Assembly: GCA_023436065.1 (NCBI GenBank)
Contig: JAEZKU010000059.1
Location: forward strand, 1 to 64,000
Direction of reading: 5' to 3'
DNA from: Bacillota bacterium
GTDB taxonomy: Bacteria; Bacillota; Clostridia; Lachnospirales; Lachnospiraceae
Length of the DNA: 64,000 bases
A program made the translations under genes and the position numbers. The notes beneath the pieces were generated by a model, which saw nothing but the letters and a program-made list of their open reading frames with translations, was not told the DNA's origin and did not search any database. Of the stretch, positions 26,300-34,920 are shown one piece after another. The first letter of the stretch is position 1. Every line of letters begins with the position of its first letter.

Positions 26300-26956
26300 A
26301 TGAAAGTTAAAGCTGTTATCATCATGATAATATTATTTGTGGCTGTTTTCTCCGGCTGTGCAAAAAAATCCGAAAACAATAACTCTGCTACGGATCCGAC
26401 TGCTGCAGCTACGACACCTACAGTATCCCCGACGACTGCTGCGACAACAGCGCCGACAACCGCAGCGGCAACAACGACTGCACCTACGACAGCTCCGACC
26501 GATACGACACCGGACGCTGTCTCCTCAGCCTCAATCGTAGATACGAATGAAGCTTTTTTGAATGCAATCAGTAAATCAGGAACCTGGATCATAGCGATTA
26601 CAAAGGATTTGAGCTTCCCTGATCAGGAGCTTTTGCTGGAGGGTCAATTTAAAAACGGTAAGAAGGATGAAGCAGGCAATGAGCAGATTCAAAGAAAAAT
26701 TGCTCTGTATTCGCAGGATGAAAACAGAAATATCACCGCAAGATACACCTTGACTGCCGATAAGCTTATAATTGGCAGCCCTATGGCCAGCATACAGCAT
26801 GGAACATTCAAGGGAGATGTATACGTTATGGTGAATGACTTCCAGCTGGTCGATGCCACCGTTGAAGGTAATGTATATTTTACTTCACAAGAAGCGAAGG
26901 ACTCCTTCAAGATGGATGAAACTAGTAAGATTACCGGTAAGCAGGAAGTACAATAA
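26300..26956 (+). CDS. Lipoprotein with Thr/Pro/Ala-rich linker, function unknown
   Basis: A 218-residue lipoprotein: signal peptide with lipobox SGC near residue 20, about 60 residues of low-complexity Thr/Ala/Pro repeat (TTAATTAPTT type), then a C-terminal domain of about 130 residues with regularly alternating short strands (WIIAITKDLSF, YTLTADKLIIGSP, VYVMVNDFQLVDATVEGNVYF) that suggests a beta-helix or polymer-forming fold. The linker probably spans the cell wall. ATG 26300 follows AAAGGAGGGC. It is monocistronic, between two terminators; no link to the sugar transporter beyond position. Confidence 0.72.
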   Translation: MKVKAVIIMIILFVAVFSGCAKKSENNNSATDPTAAATTPTVSPTTAATTAPTTAAATTTAPTTAPTDTTPDAVSSASIVDTNEAFLNAISKSGTWIIAITKDLSFPDQELLLEGQFKNGKKDEAGNEQIQRKIALYSQDENRNITARYTLTADKLIIGSPMASIQHGTFKGDVYVMVNDFQLVDATVEGNVYFTSQEAKDSFKMDETSKITGKQEVQ

Positions 26957-26966
26957 ACGCAATTTC

Positions 26967-27020
26967 AAAGGGATGGTTGTAAAATTTGATGCACGATGAT
27001 TTTGCAGCCGTCCTTTTTTT
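26967..27020 (+). terminator. Terminator of the lipoprotein gene
   Basis: A long stem with several G-U pairs (AAAGG, TGGTTGTAAAAT against ATTTTGCAGCC, CCTTT), 13-base loop, and seven T. Confidence 0.82.
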
Positions 27021-27156
27021 GCAGATTTTTCTTTATTTGATCTGATTGTTAGGCTTTACTGTATAGAGGAATGATTTTTTTGGACAATACGGAATTGATA
27101 TGTTAAAATCATGAAGTATAGTTGTGATGCTGTTTGACAGCAGAATGGAGGTTATT

Positions 27157-27474
27157 ATGAATGATGAGCTTGCGAATCTGGATGCGGATTTGAAGGAATT
27201 ATTTGTGGATGATAAGATAGATGACATGATTGAATTGCTTCAGAATAATGATAATCATACAGTCAAAGAGCTGGCGGAATATAACTGGAGTATTATTAAA
27301 AAATATTATGAGATGGAGAAATTTGATCTTCTTTTCACACACTTCAGGTTTGTGGCATATACCTGTTTTTTGGTTGAGTATGGTCACCAGGTTGGAATTG
27401 TATCCGAAGAAGCATTTGCCATTATGATGCAGGTTTATAATGATATCTATGAAATCAAGAGAAACCGTGCATAA
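27157..27474 (+). CDS. Small acidic hypothetical protein
   Basis: A 105-residue, mainly helical acidic protein (MNDELANLDADLKELFVDDK...) with no signal peptide or TM. I do not recognise a family. ATG 27157 has GGAGG five bases upstream; the upstream GTG/ATG at 27124 and 27127 lack one. The repeated helix pattern (hydrophobic residues every 3-4 positions, CFLVEYGHQVGIVSEEAFAIM) suggests a small helical bundle. Standing alone between a terminator and the asnA promoter, it gives no functional clue. Confidence 0.65.
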   Translation: MNDELANLDADLKELFVDDKIDDMIELLQNNDNHTVKELAEYNWSIIKKYYEMEKFDLLFTHFRFVAYTCFLVEYGHQVGIVSEEAFAIMMQVYNDIYEIKRNRA

Positions 27475-27518
27475 AAATTAATCAATATTAAGAATTAACA
27501 GCTGGGAAGGCGCATTTA

Positions 27519-27567
27519 TTGACAAAACATGAATAAAAATGTAAAATGTGCTACATAGCATGTTTAT
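27519..27567 (+). promoter_or_regulatory. asnA promoter with inverted ARG-box-like half sites
   Basis: TTGACA (27519-27524), 17-base spacer, TAAAAT (27542-27547). The spacer contains ATGAATAAAAATG, close to the arginine-repressor box of Bacillus, and an inverted TTTATTCA follows near 27560. Promoter well supported; regulator identity is inference. Confidence 0.6.
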
Positions 27568-27602
27568 TCAGTTAAATAATTCTCATACACGGAGGAAGAC
27601 AT

Positions 27603-28610
27603 ATGAAGCTGGTAATACCTGAGGGGTATCAGGCCGAAATCGATATTAAGGAGACAGAAATCGGCATCAAGTACTGTAAAGATTTTTTTGAAAGGGAATT
27701 GGCAAAGCAGCTGAATCTTACCAGAGTATCAGCACCTTTATTTGTAAAACCGGAGACAGGTTTGAATGACAACTTAAATGGTGTGGAAAGACCGGTAAGC
27801 TTTGGGGTAAAGGAACAGGATGATGCTGTTGTGGAAATCGTTCACTCCTTAGCGAAATGGAAGAGACTTGCATTAAAGAGATATGGCTTCTCCAGGGGGG
27901 AAGGACTCTATACAGATATGAGTGCTATCCGCAGGGATGAGGAAACAGATAATATTCACTCCATCTATGTTGACCAGTGGGACTGGGAGAAAATCATCGA
28001 TAAGAGTGAGCGTAATATAGATACCTTGCAGTCGGTGGTGCGAAAGGTTTATGCTGCGTTGAAGAACACAGAGAAATATATGGCCTCCAAATATGATTAT
28101 ATCAAGGAAATTCTGCCGGAAGAGATTAGCTTTGTGTACTCTCAGGAATTGGAGGATAAATATCCCGGTCTGACACCGAAGGAAAGAGAGAATGCAGTTG
28201 CTAAGGAATTGGGAGCTGTTTTCATCATGCAGATCGGTGGAGCTCTGACCTCAGGTGAACGTCACGACGGAAGAGCACCTGACTATGATGACTGGAAGCT
28301 GAATGGTGATATCATCGTTTATTATCCGGTACTTGATATCGCTTTGGAGCTGTCTTCCATGGGTATTCGTGTAGATGAGGATTCCCTTGTAGAACAGCTA
28401 AAGATCAGTGATTGCATGCATCGTGCAGAATTACCTTTCCAAAAAGCATTGATTAATAAGGAGCTTCCTTATACCATCGGCGGTGGTATCGGACAATCCC
28501 GAATCTGTATGTTCTACCTTCGTAAGGCTCACATCGGTGAGGTACAGTCCTCTATCTGGCCGCAGGAGGTTCTTGACGAAGCGGAGAAGAAGAATTTGCA
28601 TTTGTTATAA
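27603..28610 (+). CDS. asnA: Aspartate-ammonia ligase AsnA
   Basis: Makes asparagine from aspartate, ATP and free ammonia through an aspartyl-AMP intermediate; its fold is that of class II aminoacyl-tRNA synthetase cores. The 335-residue protein has the family segments VSAPLFVKPETGLNDNLNG, ERPVSF, SIYVDQWDWEKII, GALTSGERHDGRAPDYDDW and the closing GGGIGQSRICMFYLRKAHIGEVQ. GGAGGAAG precedes the ATG. No T-box leader fits in the short 5' region. Single-gene unit. Confidence 0.97.
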   Translation: MKLVIPEGYQAEIDIKETEIGIKYCKDFFERELAKQLNLTRVSAPLFVKPETGLNDNLNGVERPVSFGVKEQDDAVVEIVHSLAKWKRLALKRYGFSRGEGLYTDMSAIRRDEETDNIHSIYVDQWDWEKIIDKSERNIDTLQSVVRKVYAALKNTEKYMASKYDYIKEILPEEISFVYSQELEDKYPGLTPKERENAVAKELGAVFIMQIGGALTSGERHDGRAPDYDDWKLNGDIIVYYPVLDIALELSSMGIRVDEDSLVEQLKISDCMHRAELPFQKALINKELPYTIGGGIGQSRICMFYLRKAHIGEVQSSIWPQEVLDEAEKKNLHLL

Positions 28611-28707
28611 TGATGTGTCCTTTTGACATCTAATTAATGTACTCGGCAATTATATCTGAGGTATCATAACATAGTAACGCATAAGGCGGTGAATCTATAT
28701 AGTTAAT

Positions 28708-29334
28708 TTGTATCTGATCAGACATGGAAGACAGAATAGCTCCTTATGCAATGTGGATGTAGAACTGTCTGAGGAGGGGCGTCTGCAGGCGAAGCTGCTG
28801 CGGGATCGAATTAAGAACTATCCTATTGATGCTCTTTATTCCAGCAATTTGATTCGTGCGGTGCAGACAGCTCAGATCATCAATGAAGCACTGCAGCTTC
28901 CTCATGAAATTCGGGAGGATTTACAGGAGATTTCCTTCGGACTTTTGACAGGGAAATCGGATGATTATATTTCGGAGCATTTTTCTGATTTTAAAAAAGA
29001 GCAAATGAAGCTGGTGGAGGATATTCCTTATCCTGCCGGCGAAAACGGAACCTCAGTCTATGAGCGTGCAATGCCTGTTATTCAAGAACTGGTACAGAGT
29101 GGTAATAAGAACATCGCGGTGATCACACATGGAGGTACCATCCGGGTACTGTTGGCTGCCCTGTTTGGTAAAAACCAGGCGAGACGGTTCCTGTTCGGTG
29201 TGTCTCTTGAGAATACCGGTATTACACAACTGGTATATCATCAAGGATATGACAGGTTCTATCTGGAACGCTTCAATGATTATGCACATCTTGAAGGTTA
29301 TCCACAGCTGCACCGCATGCAGTGGAAGGAATAG
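28708..29334 (+). CDS. Histidine phosphatase family protein (PhoE/GpmB-like)
   Basis: A phosphoglycerate-mutase-like phosphatase of 208 residues. The catalytic loop is LIRHGRQ, followed by LSEEGRLQA, ALYSSNLIRAVQTAQII and the second catalytic histidine in VITHGGTIRVLLA, all intact, in contrast to the atypical homologue at 10341. TTG 28708 is the first recognised start codon, but the strong ribosome binding site AAGGCGGTGA (28683-28692) is 15 or more bases away and better fits an ATA at 28699, which would begin VNLYLIRHG as homologues do. The substrate is unknown. The next gene follows at 33 bases. Confidence 0.88.
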   Translation: MYLIRHGRQNSSLCNVDVELSEEGRLQAKLLRDRIKNYPIDALYSSNLIRAVQTAQIINEALQLPHEIREDLQEISFGLLTGKSDDYISEHFSDFKKEQMKLVEDIPYPAGENGTSVYERAMPVIQELVQSGNKNIAVITHGGTIRVLLAALFGKNQARRFLFGVSLENTGITQLVYHQGYDRFYLERFNDYAHLEGYPQLHRMQWKE

Positions 29335-29367
29335 ATGGCTTTATTTGCATTGTATAGGGGGAACGGT

Positions 29368-29820
29368 ATGAATTATGTGATAACGGACGGGAGAAATGAG
29401 GATTTTGTTATGCTGTGCGGGATGCTGGACGACAATCTCAATGAGCTTGTCGGTGGCGAGAAGCAGAGGGAGCAGTATAACAAATATAATACCTTGGAGA
29501 AGATCCATGATGTCATCCTGCTCTATGATGACAAAAAACCAATTGGTTGTGCCGCCTTTAAGCATTATGACGAGGGTATTGCGGAGATGAAGCGGGTATA
29601 TCTACATAAAGAGTTTCGTGGAAATGGTCATTCCAAGGAACTGATCAGAAAGTTGGAGGATCTGGCTAAGTCAAAGGGGTATCAGACATTAATTCTGGAG
29701 ACCGGAAAGCCGCTGGAGGCAGCCATGGGGCTATATACCAGCCTGGGCTATCAGATTATAGAGAATTATGGACAATATAAGGATATGCCGTTATCCGTGT
29801 GCATGAAAAAGGATATTTGA
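29368..29820 (+). CDS. GNAT family N-acetyltransferase
   Basis: A 150-residue acetyl-CoA-dependent acetyltransferase. The acetyl-CoA binding loop appears as RVYLHKEFRGNGHSKELIRKLE (motif A, R/Q-x-x-G-x-G/A variant) and motif B as MGLYTSLGYQIIENY. ATG 29368 follows AGGGGGAA. Probably co-transcribed with the histidine phosphatase gene. Acceptor substrate not predictable. Confidence 0.88.
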   Translation: MNYVITDGRNEDFVMLCGMLDDNLNELVGGEKQREQYNKYNTLEKIHDVILLYDDKKPIGCAAFKHYDEGIAEMKRVYLHKEFRGNGHSKELIRKLEDLAKSKGYQTLILETGKPLEAAMGLYTSLGYQIIENYGQYKDMPLSVCMKKDI

Positions 29821-29832
29821 TATTGAGTACAG

Positions 29833-29866
29833 AGGGGGTTGTTTCAACATACAGAAACAGCCCCCT
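29833..29866. terminator. Hairpin between convergent genes
   Basis: 13-bp stem (AGGGGGTTGTTTC/GAAACAGCCCCCT, one G-U) with 8-base loop, AT-rich afterwards. It probably ends both the GNAT and the aldo-keto reductase transcripts. Confidence 0.75.
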
Positions 29867-29898
29867 ATATTATTCTGACTTAAGCCCTCAGTAGGTGA

Positions 29899-30747
29899 TC
29901 AGAAGGGAGCAGAGTCAGGATGTGCTCCGGTAAGGCCATACATTTCTAAAGCCTTCATGGCTTCGATATCGTCAGGAGTCAGTTCAAAATCAAAGATATC
30001 GGCATTTTCCTGCATTCGTTCTCTCGAGGAAGTCTTCGGTAGCGGTAGAAAGCCATGCTGGATACTCCAACGAAGCAAAATCTGTGCTGGTGTCTTATGG
30101 TATTGTTGGGCCAGTTCCTTGAGAATCGGATGGTCCATCTGCCCTTTGATTAAGGGACTCCAGGCCTCCAGAATTATCCTCTTTTCCTTACAGTAGTTCA
30201 CAGCATCCCTTTGAGGATATTGAGGATGCAGCTCCAGCTGATTTACCATTGGTGCAATATTCGCAGTCTCCAGCAAGGCATCAATATGATGCTCCAGGAA
30301 GTTGCTGATACCGATGGCTTTAATCTTTCCTTCCTGATAGAGTTCCTCAAAGGCTTTCCAGGTTCCCTCATTCATTTCTTTCCAGCAATCACGGTAAGAC
30401 AGGGGTATCGGCCAATGAATTAAGTATAAGTCCAGATAATCAATTCCCAGATTGGTCATGGTCATATCGAATTCTTTCATCGTATTATCATAGCCATGGT
30501 CCGGATTATCCAGTTTACTTGTGATAAAAAACTCACTTCTCTTCAGTCCACACTCTCGGACCGCTTTCCCGACACTGTGTTCGTTCTGATAAGCAAAGGC
30601 AGTATCAATGTGGCGATAACCGCAGTCGATTGCTTCCTTAATAATATCCACCGTGCTTTGATCATTGGGAAGCTTCCAGGTCCCGAAGCCTACGCATGGG
30701 ATTTTGATTCCGTTTGATAATACGTAACAATCCTGTATACTATCCAT
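29899..30747 (-). CDS. Aldo/keto reductase
   Basis: NADPH-dependent oxidoreductase of the AKR superfamily with a TIM-barrel fold, 282 residues. The catalytic tetrad is visible: Asp in HIDTAFAY, Tyr in the same segment, Lys in FITSKLDN and His in YLIHWPIP. The cofactor-end signature LLRWSIQHGFLPLPKTSS is present. ATG 30747 has GGAGG six bases upstream; ATG codons further upstream lack one. It resembles the 2,5-diketo-gluconate reductase group; physiological substrate unknown. Confidence 0.92.
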   Translation of the reverse strand: MDSIQDCYVLSNGIKIPCVGFGTWKLPNDQSTVDIIKEAIDCGYRHIDTAFAYQNEHSVGKAVRECGLKRSEFFITSKLDNPDHGYDNTMKEFDMTMTNLGIDYLDLYLIHWPIPLSYRDCWKEMNEGTWKAFEELYQEGKIKAIGISNFLEHHIDALLETANIAPMVNQLELHPQYPQRDAVNYCKEKRIILEAWSPLIKGQMDHPILKELAQQYHKTPAQILLRWSIQHGFLPLPKTSSRERMQENADIFDFELTPDDIEAMKALEMYGLTGAHPDSAPF

Positions 30748-30854
30748 ACCTGCCTCCATTCCGCCGCCTTTGGGCAGCATAGGTGTACTTTTATTTTGTG
30801 TAAGGGATGCCTCATAATATTCATTATTATTACACTATTTTATATTTACAGTAC

Positions 30855-30883
30855 TTGTTTCCATAATCAGATTATACTATAAT
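30855..30883 (+). promoter_or_regulatory. Predicted promoter of the HAD gene
   Basis: TTGTTT and TATAAT separated by 17 bases. The tandem repeats that follow would lie in the transcribed leader. Confidence 0.45.
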
Positions 30884-30982
30884 ATGACGATAAAGCAAAT
30901 AACAACGCTGAAGCAAATGACACAACAATAAAGCATATGCAACATAAGGCAAATGACAACAATAAGGCATATGACAACGATA
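30884..30982 (+). repeat. Degenerate 16-19-bp tandem repeats in a leader region
   Basis: About five imperfect copies of a unit like AAGGCAAATGACAACAAT fill the space between the promoter and the ribosome binding site of the HAD gene. Variants carry CATATG or CAAATG and differ by one or two bases in length. They encode no continuous ORF on the plus strand. Confidence 0.65.
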
Positions 30983-31000
30983 CAGTATGGAGGATGACTT

Positions 31001-31657
31001 GTGGATAAAATTAAGGCTGTGATTTTTGATGTGGATGAGACTCTGGTGGATCGCAAAGCGGCACTCATACTCTTATTCGATTATTTTATAGATAAATATG
31101 CGGGGGAATATCCCTACGAGGGATCACGGGAAGCGCTGATCGATTATATGATCGAAATAGATGAGAACGGATACTCGGGTCTTGATAAATTCTACCGAAA
31201 ATTACAGAAGCGTTGGAAGCTGCCTCATACTTTAGAAGAATTTATCAAGGAGCGGAATGATATCTTTGGAGGGCTGACCGTACCTTTTCCTGAGATGCTT
31301 GAGGTACTGGAATGCTTGAAGGGGAAATATAAGCTTGGAGTTATCACCAACGGATATTCCTCCGTTCAGCGGGAGAAGATACGGAAAGTGAATATAACAG
31401 GGTATTTTGATGATATTATTGTATCAGGCGAGCAGCCCTTTGCAAAACCGGATCCCAGAATATTTGAACTGTCATGTAATAATCTTGGTGTTAAACCGGA
31501 GGAGGCAATATTCATTGGGGATTACTATCCGAATGATATCGCAGGGGCAATGATCGCAAAGATAAAGCCCATCTGGATCAGCGACAACCCGGATGAGCAT
31601 AAGGAATATCAGGGAATGAGAGTGAAGCGTCTGAAGGATATTCTTAATTATCTTTAA
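31001..31657 (+). CDS. HAD family hydrolase (subfamily IA)
   Basis: Cytoplasmic phosphatase-type enzyme, 218 residues. Motif I FDVDETLVD, motif II VITNG, motif III AKPDPRIF and motif IV FIGDYYPNDI are complete; the cap is helical. GTG 31001 is the start, with GGAGG seven bases upstream. It is a distant paralogue of the YjjG-type protein at 12646. Substrate unknown. Confidence 0.88.
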   Translation: MDKIKAVIFDVDETLVDRKAALILLFDYFIDKYAGEYPYEGSREALIDYMIEIDENGYSGLDKFYRKLQKRWKLPHTLEEFIKERNDIFGGLTVPFPEMLEVLECLKGKYKLGVITNGYSSVQREKIRKVNITGYFDDIIVSGEQPFAKPDPRIFELSCNNLGVKPEEAIFIGDYYPNDIAGAMIAKIKPIWISDNPDEHKEYQGMRVKRLKDILNYL

Positions 31658-31670
31658 TTCGTAATATAAG

Positions 31671-32501
31671 CTATACGGGACAGTAATTCGCTTTCAGCCA
31701 TACAGCCACACCATCCTCGGTATTGGCTCCAATCACCTGATCTGCCTTTTCCTGAAGAGCTGTTACAGCGTTTCTAACCGCAAGCTTATGATCGCAGGCT
31801 TCAAACAAGGGCAGATCATTATTATTGTCTCCGAAACCTACGATCCGATCCGGATTTAAGTAAGAACGCAGGAATTGGACCGCATGGAATTTGGAGGCTG
31901 CTTTGCTGTAGATCTCCAGGTACCAGAAGTCAGGAGAGTAGTTATCTTTATAGAACACACTGTTAAGCTCAGGTATCTGTAGAAGTGCCTGATAAACCGG
32001 TTCCAGCTTCTCCGGATAATCCATAAGGGAGAAATATATGATGGGTTCTTCCGCAAGGGAGGAAAATCGGTCTATCTGTGTGAAGCGTTTCTGGTAAAGA
32101 TCCACGCGTTCCTGATAAAAATCGTAAAGTGCCTTGCTGTTCAAGTCCTCATAATAGGTGGACATGACACCATTTTTTATTACATAAGCAAATCCCTTCA
32201 GTTGATAAGTCTGTATCAAATCCATCAGTCGGCTGATACTTTCCTTAGGAAGGGTTTCTATCTTGATATAATGATCCTTCTGCAGGTCATAGATGCATAC
32301 TCCGTTCATCAGCACAAGCGGAACGGAGACAGGCACATCCTTAAGAATCGTTTTAACAGATGCAATTGATCTGGCGGTAGCCACAGTAAACATCATACCC
32401 CGGTCGATTAGTTCCTTCAGAATACTTATGGTATTAGGAGACAATTCGACATTCGGCTGCAAAAGTGTTCCATCCAGATCTGAGATATAAAGTGTTTTCA
32501 T
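31671..32501 (-). CDS. Cof-type HAD-IIB phosphatase
   Basis: Sugar-phosphate or cofactor phosphatase of the Cof/YbiV subfamily, 276 residues. Motif I YISDLDGTLL, motif II FTVATAR and motif IV GFGDNNNDLPLFEA are clear, with a C2b alpha/beta cap between. Ends 13 bases from the convergent HAD IA gene, with little terminator space. Substrate not predictable; members often act on pyridoxal phosphate, flavin or hexose phosphates. Confidence 0.92.
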   Translation of the reverse strand: MKTLYISDLDGTLLQPNVELSPNTISILKELIDRGMMFTVATARSIASVKTILKDVPVSVPLVLMNGVCIYDLQKDHYIKIETLPKESISRLMDLIQTYQLKGFAYVIKNGVMSTYYEDLNSKALYDFYQERVDLYQKRFTQIDRFSSLAEEPIIYFSLMDYPEKLEPVYQALLQIPELNSVFYKDNYSPDFWYLEIYSKAASKFHAVQFLRSYLNPDRIVGFGDNNNDLPLFEACDHKLAVRNAVTALQEKADQVIGANTEDGVAVWLKANYCPV

Positions 32502-32521
32502 AGTGTCAGCTCCCCTTTAAG

Positions 32522-33538
32522 TTAGAATTTTGGTATCCCTGATTCGAATTTCTCATAGGCCTCGATCATCTGATCCATCCAGGTATCGAACTCAGGATCA
32601 GTTATCTGATATTCCGGATGCTGCTCAATATAGGTGAGCGTTCTTCGGATACCCTGATCAAACCTAACAGTAGCTTTATATTCGGGAACAAGACGTTTTA
32701 TCTTCGAATTATCAAAGATTACGGTATGTGCTTTGTCTCCAAGTAAACCGCCGACAAAATCAGGATGTGCTTTGCCCAGTGTCTCAGAGGGGATATGAAC
32801 CAGCTTTGGCTTTACACCCAGGGCATCGCCTATTATTTCATAAATCTGATTCCAGGTCAGGCTTTCATCGGAGGTGATCTGAAGAGCTTCTCCAATCGCG
32901 TGGACATTTCCCATCAGTCCGACAAATGCTTTGGCAAAGTCCGTATTATGGGTCAGAGTCCAAAGGGTATTACCGTCTCCGTGCACGATAACCTTCTTTC
33001 CTTTTTTGATGCGGTCGATGACGCTGTAACTACCATGATCTCCATGAATGGCAAGGGGAACGCTGTAATCACCGTAGGTATGGCTCGGGCGAACGATTGT
33101 TATGGGAAAACCATTGGTACGATATTGCTCCATGAGATATTCTTCACAGGCAATCTTATTTCGGGAATATTCCCAGAAAGGGTTGGAGAGGGGAGTGCTT
33201 TCCGTAATGAAAGGACTGGAAAGCGGCTTTTGGTATGCCGATGCGGAACTGATGAAGATATACTGCTTCGTTTTCCCTTCAAACAGTCTGACGTCACGCT
33301 TCAACGCATCCACATGATAAGCAATGAATTGAGCTACGATATCAAAGGTCATACCCTTCAGCTTTTCTCTTACCTCAGCCTCATCATTGATATCAACCTC
33401 AATTACCTTTACATTCTCCGGTACGACCTCTGAGCGGTTACCGCGGTTCAGCAGATAAAGTTCAAACCCGCATTCCGAAGCAAGCTTTGTGATGGCAGTA
33501 CTGATGGTTCCGGTTCCTCCGATAAATAATGCTTTCAT
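32522..33538 (-). CDS. NAD-dependent epimerase/dehydratase family protein
   Basis: Extended short-chain dehydrogenase fold, 338 residues. The nucleotide-binding loop is FIGGTGTIS, the catalytic-type Ser and YxxxK appear as FISSASAYQK and YSRNK, and VRPSHTYG follows as in NDP-sugar epimerases. The IGGTGTIS variant and lack of neighbouring sugar-nucleotide genes make it close to the isoflavone-reductase-like or CSP41-like epimerases. The actual reaction is unknown. Twenty bases separate it from the downstream Cof-type gene, so they may be co-transcribed. Confidence 0.87.
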   Translation of the reverse strand: MKALFIGGTGTISTAITKLASECGFELYLLNRGNRSEVVPENVKVIEVDINDEAEVREKLKGMTFDIVAQFIAYHVDALKRDVRLFEGKTKQYIFISSASAYQKPLSSPFITESTPLSNPFWEYSRNKIACEEYLMEQYRTNGFPITIVRPSHTYGDYSVPLAIHGDHGSYSVIDRIKKGKKVIVHGDGNTLWTLTHNTDFAKAFVGLMGNVHAIGEALQITSDESLTWNQIYEIIGDALGVKPKLVHIPSETLGKAHPDFVGGLLGDKAHTVIFDNSKIKRLVPEYKATVRFDQGIRRTLTYIEQHPEYQITDPEFDTWMDQMIEAYEKFESGIPKF

Positions 33539-33576
33539 CTGTTTTCCTCCTGTTCCGGTACAATTGTTATATGTGC

Positions 33577-34206
33577 TTATTCTATGATTTTTGCAACAGA
33601 ATTACTGTAAGGAAGCTTTTCATAATCCTCTTTTAGCAGACCAAAGATATAGTAATCTGTCATGACATTGATGATGGCTCCTTTTTTTATGAAGCCTTCC
33701 TGGACAAACCTAAGCTTTTGAGCGACTCTGACGGAGCCGTGATTGTCTGCGAAGCAACGTAGCTGTATTCTTGTCAGCTCTAATAGTTCAAATGCGACCT
33801 TGATAACAGCTTGTCCTGCTTCGGGAGCGAAGCCATTACCCCAGTGGTTTTTATTGATCCGGTATCCGATGTCGGCCTGTTGTCCCAGTCGTAAATCATA
33901 AAGTACGATTTCTCCTATGACCTTATGGGTATCCTTCAGTTCCATCAGCCAGGTGAGTTCACGCTTTGCGCGATACTCCCTCATGGTTGCATTATAATGA
34001 TAATCCAGCTTTATTTTTTTCTTCGGTCTTCTTCGGCCGTTCGTATCCTTTGATTCATCATATAACCCCCAAAAACGGTAGACACTGTAATCATTGATAA
34101 ATTCAAGGCTATCTTTTCCGTCTGTTGGGCTATCGGTGATTTGTCTCAAAATTAATCTTTCTGTCTCCATTCGTGGCAGTTTTTCAAAACATGCTTCATA
34201 GCTCAT
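33577..34206 (-). CDS. GNAT family N-acetyltransferase (RimJ/RimL-like)
   Basis: A 209-residue acetyltransferase of the Acetyltransf_3 type (METERLILRQI, IGYRINKNHWGNGFAPEAGQAVIKVAF, LTRIQLRCFADNHGSVRVAQKLRFVQEG). Related proteins acetylate ribosomal proteins or small molecules. Start 34206 is chosen because AGGAG lies seven bases upstream; the ATG two codons earlier is too close. It precedes the epimerase gene in the same direction. Confidence 0.88.
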   Translation of the reverse strand: MSYEACFEKLPRMETERLILRQITDSPTDGKDSLEFINDYSVYRFWGLYDESKDTNGRRRPKKKIKLDYHYNATMREYRAKRELTWLMELKDTHKVIGEIVLYDLRLGQQADIGYRINKNHWGNGFAPEAGQAVIKVAFELLELTRIQLRCFADNHGSVRVAQKLRFVQEGFIKKGAIINVMTDYYIFGLLKEDYEKLPYSNSVAKIIE

Positions 34207-34307
34207 CTGCATTCTCCTCTCGTTTTGGCAGAAAATAGTGCTCAACTATATTATCTATCAAATGAACCTATTAATCAAGAACTGCTTGAGGACTATCCTC
34301 TATATAC

Positions 34308-34883
34308 TTAAAAAAACTGATTCTCAATAAATATTTTAACCCCGATACCAATCAGGACGATACTACCCAATATCTTAGCCCGAAAGCCAAGGATAGTTCC
34401 AAAACGTTTACCGATATAAACACCGATCGTGCACAGAAGAAAGGTTATGAAGCCTATGATCAATGCGGCAGTCAGGATATTGATATTTAGTACGGCGATA
34501 CTGACTCCGGCTGCCAAAGCGTCAATGCTGGTGGCTATCCCCTGCAGAATTAAGTTCTTTGCCCGAAAGGTATTCAGAGTTGTGCAGATCTGCACATCAG
34601 GGGTCTTCGATTCCTTCATTGCATCGGTTAGCATGTTTACACCGATTGCACTAAGAAGCAGCAAAGCAATCCAATGCTGGAAGCGGGAGACAATTTCTGC
34701 AAAGGTATTTCCTAACACAAAGCCTAACACAGGCATCAAAGCCTGAAAGAATCCGAAGGTCAGAGCGGTAAGCACGGCATGTCTTCTTGTGATCTTACAG
34801 CTGCACATACCATTGGTTACAGATACCGCAAAAGCATCCGCAGCCAATCCAAAGGCAAGTAGAAACAGAGTGATAAAATCCAT
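34308..34883 (-). CDS. mntP: MntP/YtaF-type manganese efflux pump
   Basis: Integral membrane cation exporter, 191 residues, six TM helices. It has the family duplication with acidic motifs in helices 1 and 4: LAFGLAADAFAVSVTNG and GIATSIDALAAGVS. Start 34883 fits the family N-terminus; the ORF extends upstream without a good ribosome binding site. Members export Mn2+ and are often riboswitch-controlled; I could not recognise a yybP-ykoY element upstream, only a hairpin at 34921-34952. Confidence 0.9.
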   Translation of the reverse strand: MDFITLFLLAFGLAADAFAVSVTNGMCSCKITRRHAVLTALTFGFFQALMPVLGFVLGNTFAEIVSRFQHWIALLLLSAIGVNMLTDAMKESKTPDVQICTTLNTFRAKNLILQGIATSIDALAAGVSIAVLNINILTAALIIGFITFLLCTIGVYIGKRFGTILGFRAKILGSIVLIGIGVKIFIENQFF

Positions 34884-34920
34884 AATTTCATAATCCTTTC
34901 TGGTCAATGCATAAATAAAG

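Noticed and set aside
27475..27602. T-box leader for asnA
   Set aside because: Only 128 bases are available, a promoter occupies the middle, and no T-box core or terminator/antiterminator pair is visible.
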